Origin: Naegleria lovaniensis
Taxonomy: Eukaryota; Heterolobosea; Eutetramitea; Acrasida; Naegleriidae
Length of the DNA stretch: 64,000 nt
Direction of reading: 5' to 3'
NCBI RefSeq assembly: GCF_003324165.1
Contig: NW_025407835.1
Location: 1-64,000 of the forward strand
How positions within the stretch are numbered: the stretch's first letter is position 1; the number at the start of each line of letters is the position of its first letter. A program made the translations under genes and the position numbers. Positions 1 through 10,696 of the stretch are shown piece after piece. The notes below the pieces were generated by a model, which ran no database searches, was not told the origin of the DNA, and worked only from the letters and a program-made list of their open reading frames with translations.

Positions 1-16
1 TAAGAGATGATATCAA

Positions 17-107
17 TCAGTATTTATCGAAATAGAGCCTCACTTCAAGTTTTGGCTTGACTTTTCTATCATTTTGAACTTTGAAATTTTTTTAAAAATA
101 TTCCACC
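17..107. repeat. Diverged direct repeat, copy A
   Basis: About 90 bp that resembles 391-505 in the same orientation. Both copies share the run atcagtatttat, then gaaa(t/a)agagc, then tctatcattttgaact and an A/T-rich stretch ending near aaaa(a)attcc. By eye identity is roughly three quarters with small gaps. No coding capacity is visible. Confidence 0.5.
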
Positions 108-390
108 TCCAGCGACAAACTGACTCTCCAACATAGGAGCTGATTCATTCAACAGGTACATCACTGTTCATGTCACAAACAATACAAATACTCTACAAAT
201 CTCTCACACACACAACGCTCTACGTTTAATTATCAGGAGAGGATCATGTCAAGCAACATCACCCTCACGGTCATATTCAGCGGCTAGGAGTACCACATTT
301 CCGCGTCAGGAGTCAGTCATCAGCACACAACCATAATATTAGTGTTCTACATGGTGAGTAACACTTCATATATCAATTTGAGATACAGCT

Positions 391-505
391 GATCAGTATT
401 TATTGAAAAAGAGCTATATTTCATATTTTCGCTGGACCTCTCTATCATTTTGAACTTGGAATTTTTGAGTCCAAAATATTTTTAAAAAAAATTTCCAAGT
501 CCTCA
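391..505. repeat. Diverged direct repeat, copy B
   Basis: Second copy of the repeat at 17-107, in the same orientation, with about 280 bp between the copies. It carries the same tctatcattttgaact core but a longer poly-A/T tail. The divergence suggests an old local duplication or two members of a dispersed family; I cannot tell which from one window. Confidence 0.5.
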
Positions 506-842
506 AAAACCTTGTGTTCCAATTTCATTGCTTCTCTCTGGTTTTACAGTTTGAAACACCAGTCCGATAATAAATAATCATCCTCTCTTCATTTACAACA
601 TTAAAATTTTTTTTGGGCCAATTTACCTTCAAAATTCAGAGTGAAATAACTCAACAACCACTTCACATCTCTTAGAAATTTCAACACCATTAGAAAGCAA
701 ATGAAAATTAGCCTAGGATTTGAGTATATCTCGTCCTCAGCAGTTAACTTCGGACCGTGGACAGGACTTATTGAACAAAAAAAAGAGTAGGTGGAGCCAA
801 ACCCATAAACCATTCATGTAATCATACTTAAAAACATATTGA
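506..842. other. Non-coding stretch, no supported gene
   Basis: AT-rich sequence after repeat copy B. A 70-codon ATG-started frame on the minus strand (601-813) has no recognisable domain, so it is not called. Nothing else is seen. Confidence 0.5.
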
Positions 843-1119
843 TTATTGATACTTGATCTGTTCCAAGACAGCAATCATCTTCTCAACACGACCAGTAACC
901 TTGTTTTTAAGTTTGGTCATTGCTCTGAATTTTGGCTTCATGAGAGAAAACACACGTAAATCCTTTTTTAAAATGTCATCAACTCCGTTTTGCTTAATTC
1001 ATTGTTGTAGTTAATTGTATATTTCTAAACGTTTCTCAATTGATGGCCTTTGAAATAATCGATTTAAATAAAAGAAACAGTTTGTAACACAACCGATCCT
1101 ACCTACTCATCGTACTCAT
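843..1119 (-). pseudogene. Possible small two-exon gene with two in-frame stops
   Basis: On the minus strand an ATG at 1119 (or 1110) opens a very short exon ending at 1103. A 55-nt GT-AG intron (1102-1048) follows, then an exon in the same frame down to a TAA at 843-845. The reading frame begins MSTMSRPSIEKRLEIYN, meets a TAA, then LQQ, then a TGA, and runs on as a lysine-rich helical-looking segment ending VEKMIAVLEQIKYQ. The intron follows the same AG-free pattern as the confident introns in this window. Both stops are one C-to-T step from a Gln or Arg codon. A pseudogene or a sequencing fault are the simple readings. Translation from a downstream ATG at 941 would give only 32 residues. 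No family recognised. Confidence 0.35.
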
Positions 1120-1471
1120 AAATCTGTTAGAATAATTGAATGTTTGCTTTGGCTGCAGATTTTTATAAGACCCTTATCCTCGCATTTCTCGCATTTCGCT
1201 TTCCAGCTTCTCTCGCGATTTCGGTTCACAAGACAGCACTCCACGGAGTGTTTCACTACTCTCAAACAGCATTGTGAAGCCCGGTTCCTTGTTGTTACGG
1301 TTAGTACCATTTATATAATTTTGAAACTCTATCATTTACTTGATCACGAAATTGATTGGTCCAATTGGTGGTTTTTAAACTGAGATTCAACACACCAAGC
1401 GATGCTCCTCACAAAAAAATTGAAACTTCAACCTTAATACTCTCACGAAATAACACCGCCTCGTCATCACC
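1120..1471. other. Upstream region of the NIF phosphatase gene
   Basis: 352 bp between the possible small minus-strand gene and the NIF-domain gene. Open frames here on both strands lack a recognisable domain. It presumably holds divergent promoters; no specific element is identified. Confidence 0.4.
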
Positions 1472-2317
1472 ATGAAGTGCTCTAGTGCTACTTTGAAGAG
1501 ACTGCTCATGAACAACACCTCTGTTGCATTCAATCTCTCCAAACGTATGTTGCCTAAATCCTTGATCGTTGGAACCTCGTTCCCTTTTAAGTGTGGTGCC
1601 ATGTCTTGTTCTTGGAACCAGCCACATCCATCATTAAGCCCTCGTTCAAGCATTTCTGGACAGCCACTTCAATTTCGCTGTTACGTTGATGCTTATTCCT
1701 ATGCCAGGGAGCAAGGACTTTGTGCACTTCCCCCTCTTGAAAATGGCGATGAAAGAATGACTCTTGTTTTGGATTTAGACGAAACATTAACCACAGTTGA
1801 GGCAGACAACAGTATTGATTATCAGAGTTTAGGTATGGAAAGTTTTACCATTCCAAGTGGATATTTGGTTGTGAAACGTCCTGGGTTGGATAAATTTTTA
1901 GTGGACATGTCCAAATTGTTCGAAATCGTTTTATTGACAGCAAGTGTGGACCATTATGCGGACTCGATTTTGGAATGTTTACCAGATGTTTTCAGTCATC
2001 GCCTCTATAGACATCACCTTTTTGAAACAAAGAAGGTTTCTGAATTGAATCGAGATTTGAAAAAGGTTATCTTCTTGGATAATAATACTGGCTATTTACG
2101 TGATAACTTTGATAACATGATGTGCGTGAAAGGATTTTCAGCAATGTATAAAGAGTGCGCCAAAGATACTGAACTGGAAAAGATGGCTGACGTTCTGAAG
2201 AGAATTGTTGAATCAGGGAAGGTCCACGAGGAAGTTAAAACATGGAACAAATTATTTGCTGAAACAAATAGACCCTTATTCGAAAAGGAAATGCTTGAAC
2301 AATTAGGAGTACAGTGA
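1472..2317 (+). CDS. FCP1/NIF-type HAD phosphatase, possibly mitochondrial
   Basis: Single-exon gene of 281 residues. The HAD nucleophile motif DLDETL lies at residues 101-106, inside VLDLDETLTT. A later segment VIFLDNN around residue 200 matches the second aspartate motif of the NLI-interacting-factor (NIF/FCP1) phosphatases, a family that includes CTD small phosphatases, Dullard and the TIM50 import receptor. The first 45 residues are rich in Lys, Arg, Ser and hydrophobics with no acidic residue, which suggests mitochondrial targeting (inference). A catalytic phosphatase is likely because both aspartates of DxDxT are present. I cannot separate a TIM50-type role from a CTD-phosphatase-like one. 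The ATG at 1472 follows an accATG context. Confidence 0.8.
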   Translation: MKCSSATLKRLLMNNTSVAFNLSKRMLPKSLIVGTSFPFKCGAMSCSWNQPHPSLSPRSSISGQPLQFRCYVDAYSYAREQGLCALPPLENGDERMTLVLDLDETLTTVEADNSIDYQSLGMESFTIPSGYLVVKRPGLDKFLVDMSKLFEIVLLTASVDHYADSILECLPDVFSHRLYRHHLFETKKVSELNRDLKKVIFLDNNTGYLRDNFDNMMCVKGFSAMYKECAKDTELEKMADVLKRIVESGKVHEEVKTWNKLFAETNRPLFEKEMLEQLGVQ

Positions 2318-2541
2318 GACAACTTCATGTCTTTAAACAATTGAATCTAAATTTCAATGACATACAGTCTTTTGTTTGAAGATTTGGCTTAAAATCATGA
2401 CTTGTTCTTGTCGAAATTGTGTTCGTTGCGGTGATTGGTAACAGGCAATCAAAAAAATTCATCGTTTCTTCGCATATTGACTTTGCAGCATCGTTTTGAT
2501 TGACACCAATTTATTAAAAGTTCAAGTCATTCCCAAATAGT

Positions 2542-4181
2542 TTACACGAGTTGATGAGAAGGCAAATTGGTTGGGCTAATCTCGCATGGTGTAGTATTTG
2601 GAGTGACGTATGCGTTGGTTGTAAACTTCAATGGAGCCAATTCCACCCCATCAATATAATTCTCAAAGACCAATTCCACCGTTGCTGCAGTATATCCATT
2701 GCTTGGATTTCTAACCAACACTTGCCATTCGAAAGGTTTAACTTCACTCAAAACAGTTGAGGTCCAGACATTGGCGCCGATCGTTGTGGTTCTAAAATCA
2801 CGTCCATTTGGATTGGTAGCTTGCCATAAACTCACACGAGTTGGTTTCTTTCCATTCTTCACACGGACGTTGATAATCACACCTTCAGAGACCCATTCAC
2901 GTGTGAATGTGTATTTTGGTAAAGCAATGTTGTTCAAACGAGCATATTGATAAGTGAGAAGAACCTCCATGACATCAGAACCGCTCATGGAGTGGCCACT
3001 ATTTGGTACATAACGAACATACTTTTCACCTTTCACTTGTCGATAGGAAAGATCATTGAGATCTCTTGGGTTTGTTATTAAGGACATTGTTGTTAAGAAA
3101 GAGCAACAAGACGCAAAAAAACTTACGGGGCAAAGAATTCATCACCCATAGCCATCACTTGATACTTGGGAATGGATTTCAATCTTCGATAATTGAGCGG
3201 ATCCACAATATCTGTCAAACTCTCAAATTGTGGTTTGTAAAGATAATCCGTCACTCCATTGGTAACATAGTCATAGAATGCCCAAGGCCATGCACACAAG
3301 TTGTTATAAGTATGTTCAATAAACTTGGCAGTACCAAAGGTTGGAATGACGAGTGGAATGATCGACTTGACACGATGATCCACACCTCCTAATAAGATGG
3401 TTGTCCATCTTTGATTAATTTATACAAATATAGCAAGGTAATGAAACAACAAAAGTGTCAACCCTAAATTTCATGTGACATTAATTTCAACTTACCCTCT
3501 CTTGGAAGCACCGCTCACAGCAAAGGACTCCAATTGATAATTCAACGTTTGTTGTACGAATTGCACCACTGCATCCATTGCCAATTTCGATGCCTTCACC
3601 ATTGGCAATTGAGTCACATACAACAAATTACTGGAAGTATTATTCATAAACTTTTCCCATCCATAGCCAATGATTGCATCTTCACGACGAACGAGATGAG
3701 CTGGATCTGAATTATAAGTCATGACTTGATTAGGAATCATGAATAAATTTGCTGCAATGCTTTTAGTGGTCGAAGCAAGTTTTGAAGAATAGGCCACAAT
3801 GTTGGGTGGAGAGGAATTGGCTTCAGAAATTCCTGGAGCAGGGAGACCGACATCGCCATTGGTAATGAAGAAGAAACCTTGAGAGTTGGCTCGATTCAAA
3901 TTATTTGGGATGGCTACAGTTACGTAATGATACCAAATATGGGTAGAACCAATTTCTGATTCTGGCAACCAAGCAACAGAGGTAACATTCAATGTATAGA
4001 CAGTGGCATTGGCACCGACAGCAGTGTCAACGAGCTTATAGGAAAAGACACTGCTTGGTGAGTGAACGTAATTGTAGAGTGCGTCTCTAAAATTTGAAGT
4101 GGTGCTGTCAGTTGCCAAAACAACAGTCATGGCACAGCAAGCCAAGAGGACAGCAACAATCAAAGTTTGAATACTCTTCAT
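2542..4181 (-). CDS. Secreted PhoPQ-activated pathogenicity-related (AprA-type) protein
   Basis: Three exons: 4181-3496, 3408-3127 and 3064-2542, giving 496 residues. Introns of 87 and 62 nt have GTAAGT donors. Splicing restores GASKRGWTTILLGGVDHRVK across junction 1 and DEFFAP-DLNDL across junction 2, both hallmark stretches of the PhoPQ-related family (Pfam PF10142, alpha/beta-hydrolase-like). The Ser of GxSKRG sits near residue 226. Residues 1-23 form a clear signal peptide, so the product is secreted or vacuolar. Bacterial relatives are PhoP/PhoQ-regulated; the Dictyostelium member AprA is a secreted proliferation repressor. Whether this one is an enzyme or a signal is not shown by the sequence. 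It is convergent with the phosphatase gene (224 bp between stops). Confidence 0.85.
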
Positions 4182-4801
4182 GTTGATGACGGGTGTGTGT
4201 TATTATTATTTTTTTATGATAAGATTTAACAGGGTGAATGCTTATCACTTTACATTAGAAGGTAAGTTTTGACATCCGATACGAATTTACGAGACAATTT
4301 CGTACACAAGCACGATTCAATTGTGCGCCTCCTCTTCCACCTTTAACCGTGGATAGACTAATGCTTTTAACTACTTCCTTTTCTTGTGTACGCACGCATT
4401 GAACAATTTAAATTGTGTTCTCTTATTAATACCTCCAACAAATTGTTCACAATATTAAAGTTAGAAAATTTAAAGAGCCCGTGAGATGAAAGGGAACATG
4501 TAATGAAAAAGTATTGAATACCAGCGTGCACCTTTTTGGTGTCTTGTTCCAGTGTGTTCACAATCAAATTCGAATTGTAATACTGTTTTCTTTTTTGGTT
4601 TATGGTTTTAAGCATTCAAATTTTCATTCACAGTGAACAATGGCCGATTACGACAAGAAATGTACAATTTTTATTGAGAAGGTCATCCACTCTCACCAGA
4701 GAGTTTGTTTCCACACCAATGACTGGCTCTCAATTCTCAATATATTATACACAATCATGACCGTCAGTACAAGAGATATTTTAACTATTACTGCGCACAT
4801 T
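4182..4801. other. Intergenic region between PhoPQ-related and 7TM genes
   Basis: 620 bp upstream of the PhoPQ-related start and downstream of the 7TM stop. It holds AT-rich runs and a plus-strand frame starting at 4640 (MADYDKK...) that continues antisense into the end of the 7TM gene. That frame shows no domain and is not called. No RNA gene is recognised. Confidence 0.4.
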
Positions 4802-6286
4802 CTACACGTTATTCTCATCATTGATGGTAATTTCCTGCATTTCTACATGTTGCAACGAAGGAGTTGCTGGAGATGGTTCTTCCTTAATCATTTCCAATTC
4901 TGATTTCTTTTCATAATTTTCCTCAACCATCGTCATGACATCTTTTTCAGTAATTTCATTACTTGTGGTGGTTGTATCACCATTCGAACCACTAGTGTTA
5001 TTGCAATTATTTTGATTCGAATTCACAGGAATGTTCGCACAATGCACAATACTTTGTCGACGACCGTTCGTACATGTATTCAACACATAATTTCGAGCAT
5101 CCTTGTCACTTTGATCATTCCACAATGGAATGTATAACAACATGACAAACACAGCAAAGACTAAAACTCCCAGTGCTTGCAACAAGTAATCCAACACGTG
5201 TAAATAATTTGCATAGTTACTCGTAAAGAATGAAACAATGGCTGAAACAATTTGTAAAAACGAGCTCAATAACATTCCTAACATGAGTCCACAAATTTTG
5301 GTAAAGGGTTTTGTCATGAATTTTGAAGATTCCTTGTCACGTGCTGCAGAGACATTGCGTGACGTTTTTCTCACGTACCATAAGAGTCGAAGACTAATGA
5401 CACAAAATACTGTTAAATTCATTAAGGAAAGAACGCAATAAATGACGAGAAGAATGATTTGGACAGGAACGACTACGGAACTATTGAGAAGTGTCATTCT
5501 TGCCAAAAGGTTCATGATGGCATTGAGAATGACGAGAATGGCCATGACACCACTACAGATCATGTTGATGGAGAAGAGAGACCATCGGAGGAGAGCGTAA
5601 TACTTTTTAGAGATGGTTCCTGCAGCTGTTGCTGTGGTTAAACTGTAAGTATCAATTATTAACATCATATCAGTGTTTTGAGTAGTGTTTGTTTTTAGAA
5701 ATTTGAAAGTTTGAATTTGTGTTCAAATTTTCAATGAACAACCCGTCGCGTGTGTGTGTGTGTTCAAATTCAAAACGATTCAATTGAATTCATGATTGGA
5801 CACTACTTACAACATATCTTGAAGAAATCCAGTAATAACTGTGATGTTCACAATCGCAAAGAAAGCCAAAGCATTTTCCATCACTGAAAAGACCCACTCG
5901 ACAATCATGTAATCCAACAAATTTGGAAATCTCCTCCAATCGTATCCATTCATATATTCTGCTGTGCTGTTGTACACCACTCGCAACACGAGAGCAACAA
6001 TTTCAGTGACTACCAAAACACCAGTCAAGAAAAAGAGAATCTTTTGCTTGAATTTCATTTCATGACGAGCTCGAATGTAAAAACTCAATAAAATTCCCAT
6101 CAGTGAAGAAAGAGCCACAATGAAAATGGCTGAATTACATAGAGCGCCAATATTCTCTGCTGTGGATGGTATTGAACTTTGTGTTACATTGATGGATCTT
6201 AACAAGAGGGATCGAGTTGTTGTTGTTGAGAAGGTGTGAAAATTTGTAGTTTCTGACAATGACGAAGAGTGGTGTGAAAACAACAT
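4802..6286 (-). CDS. Seven-transmembrane receptor-like protein
   Basis: Two exons, 6286-5811 and 5642-4802, joined over a 168-nt intron (GTAAGT donor, TACAG acceptor), give 438 residues. I see seven hydrophobic segments: three in exon 1 and four in exon 2, spaced as in 7TM proteins. The N-terminus is Ser/Thr-rich with NVT and NST sites, and a soluble C-terminal tail of about 100 residues is rich in Asn, Thr and Glu. The last helix ends in LYIPLWN. The topology fits a G-protein-coupled-receptor-like or THH1/TOM1-type membrane protein, but no family motif decides between them. The first ATG in frame is at 6286; the open frame upstream of it has no ATG. Confidence 0.65.
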
Positions 6287-6713
6287 GTGATGACTTTGGG
6301 TATTCAACACTCGACTCTAGTAAAGCTTGTTGGAATGACAACTGTTTTTTTTTTGTGTTGTTCTCTCGTACTGTTTGGTGGCGTCCAGTGAGTGAGTTTC
6401 AAACATCATGAGACCAACAGGTGCCACACAACGGCAACTCATACGAGTATGGTATATACTTGTGGTAGTAGTGTAGCGGAAGATTACGGACCACCATATG
6501 TTTTCTAAAAATCGATTCACACCTTTTGAAAATATTTTTTGTCCTTTTTTGTCAGTCGCGCACCAAACCTTTCCAATCCGTACGCACTTGTTGGAAAGAG
6601 GCAAGTTTTGGCCATGAAGCAGCAACATTGTGAACGTCTGAAAAAAGTAGATGACATCTTGGATCAGAAAGTGCTGTATATTTCAGCTTATAAAAAATCA
6701 CTCTAAAAAATCG
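6287..6713. other. Intergenic region, 7TM upstream / kinase downstream
   Basis: 427 bp separating two minus-strand genes: promoter of the 7TM gene and 3' end of the kinase gene. A long minus-strand frame (6317-6628) lacks any recognisable domain and is best read as untranslated sequence. Nothing else is identified. Confidence 0.4.
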
Positions 6714-9700
6714 TTAATTAAGGATGGAAATCATTTGTTGAATTTTCTGAGAGATGGTCACAAAATCTGGTCTCTCACTAGCTCTTAAACTCCAACAAGC
6801 TCGAGTTAAATCCATATAGGCCTCTGTTACCCGCACTAATTTTTCCAATGATTGTTCTTGTTGAGTCTCATTGGGCAATATGAATTCCTTAATCCAAACT
6901 TGTTCTTCCTCACGATTACTGAAGGGAATTTCAGGTCGAATACCATTCATGACCATGGTTGGAACTTGGAAGGGAATGTGCGATTCTTGAAGTTTTGGAG
7001 ATCCTGTTAAATCTTGTGCTTTGAATCGAGAGAGTTTGGATGAATTGGTTTCCATAAATGGAACTTGTTCAAAATATAATTCCCACAAAATGATACCAAA
7101 TGCATAGACGTCAATCGCTGCATTCATTCCTTCCTGAACACCTCCTGACAATATTTCAGGTGCCATATAGAATAATGTTCCAATATTAGTTGTCATGGTT
7201 CCATTCATTGTTCCAATGACTTTACTCAAACTGTGTGTGGTGCAATGATGTGTGAACATAATATAATTCATGAATATAATTCAACAAAAATTCCAAAGTA
7301 AATAACACAAATATACCCATTCCATTCCATGTCCTTGCATTCACACAATCGAAACTTACCCAAAATCACACACTTTAGGTGTTAAATTATTGTCCAGCAA
7401 AATATTTCCTGGTTTCAAATCACGATGCACTATCATGTTTGGTTTCAATGAGTGCAAATAGGCCATTCCATTCGAAATTCCCAACAAGATGGAAAGCTTT
7501 TTCGAGAGTGCCAATTTTTCCTTTCCAACTTTACATTGATAAATTAATTTATCCAAACTTCCTCTTGGTAAATATTCCACTACCATGAATTTTCCAGTGT
7601 CAGTCATGCTCACTCCATAAAAGTTCACAATATTGGGATGTCTTAATGAGCTCAATAATGAAGCTTCTCTTTCAAACTCTTCACTTTCTCCCTGTAATTC
7701 TGAAAAATCTAATTTCAGACTCTTCACAGCAACTTCTGTACCGTTCCAATTTGCGAGATAGACCATACCGTTCGAACCTTCTCCAATCTTTTTAACAATA
7801 TCCAAATTTTCAATTGGAATAATGTACTTTTCTTGATCATGCAAGGATTGTCGAGTACTCGCTACAGATTTCGAGCTTTGAGCATGAGCAGGCGGAGTGG
7901 TCGTAGATCCAGTGAAAATAAATTTCTTATCAATTAATGTCTTTTCTAATTTCATTTCAGCTTTCTCCTTCTTTTCTAGCTTTTTCAACTTTTTCACAAT
8001 GATATAAACTCCATACAAGACGGCAATGCCAAATGCAATTCCAACGATGAAGAGTAAGACTCCTCCAATTAACACTACGGGTAACACAACGGAATAGGGA
8101 AATCCAGGAGGATTTTTAGTACAAATCATGGCATTTCCATTCGAGCTTACGGGTTGAAGAGAATAATCTTGATTGCATGGTACGATTTGAACTGGAATGG
8201 AAAAGAATGTGTCACTGCTCAGTGTCAAATTTAAAGTCGTATTCGATAGGAAATCAATTGAGGAATACACAGAAAGGTATAATCCATGAAGGGTTAAATA
8301 ATCTGTAGAGAGTGAATCGACGGTGACTGTCATGTTACTTCCAACGCTGACTCCCATAGGAAATTCAATGGATTTGATCGCTTGATTATTCTTGTCCTTA
8401 ATTTTCACAGTAATATCTACTGGTTGACCTGGATACAACGACAGTGAGGTTGGCATTTCCGTCGCAGCTTGTCCTTCTTGATACTTGACAGAAAACTGAA
8501 ATTGTGTTCCGTCAATGGGTGTTGCAATGTTGTGTCCATAAGATATTGCTGAATTCAAACCTGATAACGAGGTTGACACTGATTGTAAGAGTGTGGGATG
8601 CGTGGTGCTTTGAGCAAATAGGCAACCACCTGAATATGAGGCAATGTTATTGCTACAAGCAGAATTCATCATGTAATTGGAGGTGAGAGAAGACAAGTAC
8701 AATGCTCCTCCTCGGTTAGCCATATTATTTTGAAGAGTGCTGCTTTGAAGAGACAAGAAAGTGGTGTCTTTCACATAGATGGCTCCTCCATTTTGAGTTG
8801 CTGAATTTCCTGTAAATTGACAATTTGAAATTGCTACTTTTTCTTGTTGCAAATAGAGAGCTCCTCCGTAATTAGCAGAATTCTTGGTGAATTGACAATT
8901 CGAAATGGTGAGATTTCCAAAAGTCATTCCAATCAAAATGGCACCTCCATTTTGTCCCTTGTTGCCATTAAATGTGCAATTACTAAATGTCACTGATGAT
9001 AATTTGAAATATCCAACCATATGTTCGATTTGAACGGCTCCACCTCCCGTGTTTTGTTGAAAAATCGAGTTTTGAAAATTCACAAGGGAAGCTTGATAAA
9101 TTGACATCAATAGAAGGTCTCTATTATTGATAAAAGTAGAATTTGCAATGGTAAGGCTGTAAGAACCGGTGAGTTGAATCAATGCCTTATTGCTGAGATT
9201 GGTTTGATAGTTACCAGAAAAAGTACTATTTCCAATGATGACACTTCGCACAGAAACAATTTTGAAATCCAAATTACTTTTCTCAAATAAAGTTCTTCGA
9301 ATCGTCATTGAGTCTCCAAATGATATCAGTGTTTGTTTGGTGGTGAAAAAATTGCATTCATGCAGCAATAAACTTTGAAATTGAGTGAAAATTGCTAAAT
9401 TATCATTGAATGTGGTCGATAAAAACGTCATTGTTGAAAACTTTAAAATCAGGTCAACATTTTCAATGGACGATTCGGAAATGCTCAGTGATTTCGAAAT
9501 GACATCCACAACCATACTACTATTAGTTATTTTACATTCTCGAAAGCTTATTGCATCATTGACATTGGAGATGAACCAATAACAATTGTAAAAATTCGAA
9601 TCATATATCATGGTTGTTTGTTTTTCGTTCATCTTGTAAATTGCAGAGCCACTAAGGTTGCAATGATTCATTGACGAAATAATCATTTGTTCCTTGAAAA

Positions 9701-10283
9701 TTGTGTTCTTTACATCGAACGAATCAAACTGATTGGTGATGTTCAAAGAGGCAGGAGCATTAGAAAAACTAAAAAATTCACTTCCCTGACAGTCCAACAA
9801 AACTTTGGACGTGTCAGGTTTTGATCCAAGCCATATGAATACAAAAGTTGCAAATTTTGCCGAATTAGGATTCGTAAACTTGAAATTACACATTTCTGTA
9901 GGAATGTCACTCATTACATTGATGGTCAACTGAATTGCGTATTTAAAATTGATGGGAAGCGAGGGCAATTGTTCATCGATGGCTTGAATTTGTTGTTGGA
10001 TGGAGTAACACGGATATGAACTGTTAGTTCCACACGAAGAGGCACTCGTTGTATTTTCTAGAGAGGAATTTAAAATTAAATAGGTGCTGTATTGATATTC
10101 TTGAAGAACGACAGCTGCATGTACATGTTGTTGAAAGAACCATGTCGATACAATTATCGTTATTGAGAAGAAAACTTGGAGTAGAGATGTGTTCAAGCTT
10201 TTCATTTTCGGAAAGAGAGAGAAGGACAGTTTGTGGAGTTTGTTGGAAGGAGTGGATGGTGCAACGCGTGTTGTTGCAGTCAT
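6714..10283 (-). CDS. Beta-helix receptor with tyrosine-kinase-like (TKL) domain
   Basis: Two exons, 10283-7361 plus base 7360, and 7230-6714, give 1146 residues. The 129-nt intron splits the Gly codon of the DFG motif; joining restores DFGLSKVIGTMNG. The order is: signal/anchor within the first 57 residues (a second ATG, MKSLNTSLLQ at residue 27, would give a classic signal peptide); an ectodomain to about residue 560 with repeated NxG..GGA(L/I)Y units typical of right-handed beta-helices; a transmembrane segment near 728-757; a basic juxtamembrane stretch; and a kinase domain about 823-1140 with VAVKSL, HRDLKPGN, DFG, MAPE and DVYAFGIILWEL. All catalytic residues are present, so an active Ser/Thr or dual-specificity TKL kinase is likely. 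The ligand is unknown. Confidence 0.85.
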
Positions 10284-10696
10284 GACCTATGGATGGACAC
10301 AGCAGCGTTTTTTTCTGAGATGCAAAGTATCCGTGGTCTTTGAGGAGGAGACCAAAAAATATGGTGTGATGTCACTTGTCAAAGAGTTTGTCCTAAGGAG
10401 TTCATACAAATGAAGTACTTGCTGCCAACTAATCAACTCGCGTAAATGACAGTAACAGCAAACGCCAGTTGATCATGTTTAAAACGTCATTATCTCCATT
10501 ACAATGCCACTTTATTGAATTTCTCTCAACTTCAACTTGCCATTCCAATCATAATGGAATAAGTTGTAGTCGATCATCGGCTGTAGTAAGGTTGGTCAAT
10601 CAACAATTCATCTCAAAAATACTATTTAACAAAAAAGAACCATGTTCACATGAAAATGCTAGTAAAATGTATTTGCACAAAGAACATTCACTTAAT
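10284..10696. other. Intergenic region, kinase upstream / decarboxylase downstream
   Basis: 413 bp. It contains the kinase promoter region and the decarboxylase 3' flank; I see no RNA gene, repeat or conserved frame. Confidence 0.4.

Noticed and set aside
601-813. 70-codon minus-strand frame with an ATG
   Set aside because: No recognisable domain, AT-rich surroundings next to a repeat, and no partner exon; likely chance.
995-1010. Recoding of TAA/TGA as glutamine
   Set aside because: TAA, TAG and TGA all end confident genes elsewhere in the window, so the standard code applies; pseudogene or error is simpler.
4640-4903. Plus-strand frame starting MADYDKK
   Set aside because: Runs antisense into the confident 7TM coding exon and shows no family features.
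6317-6628. 103-codon minus-strand frame upstream of the 7TM gene
   Set aside because: No domain and mixed composition; best read as leader or promoter sequence.
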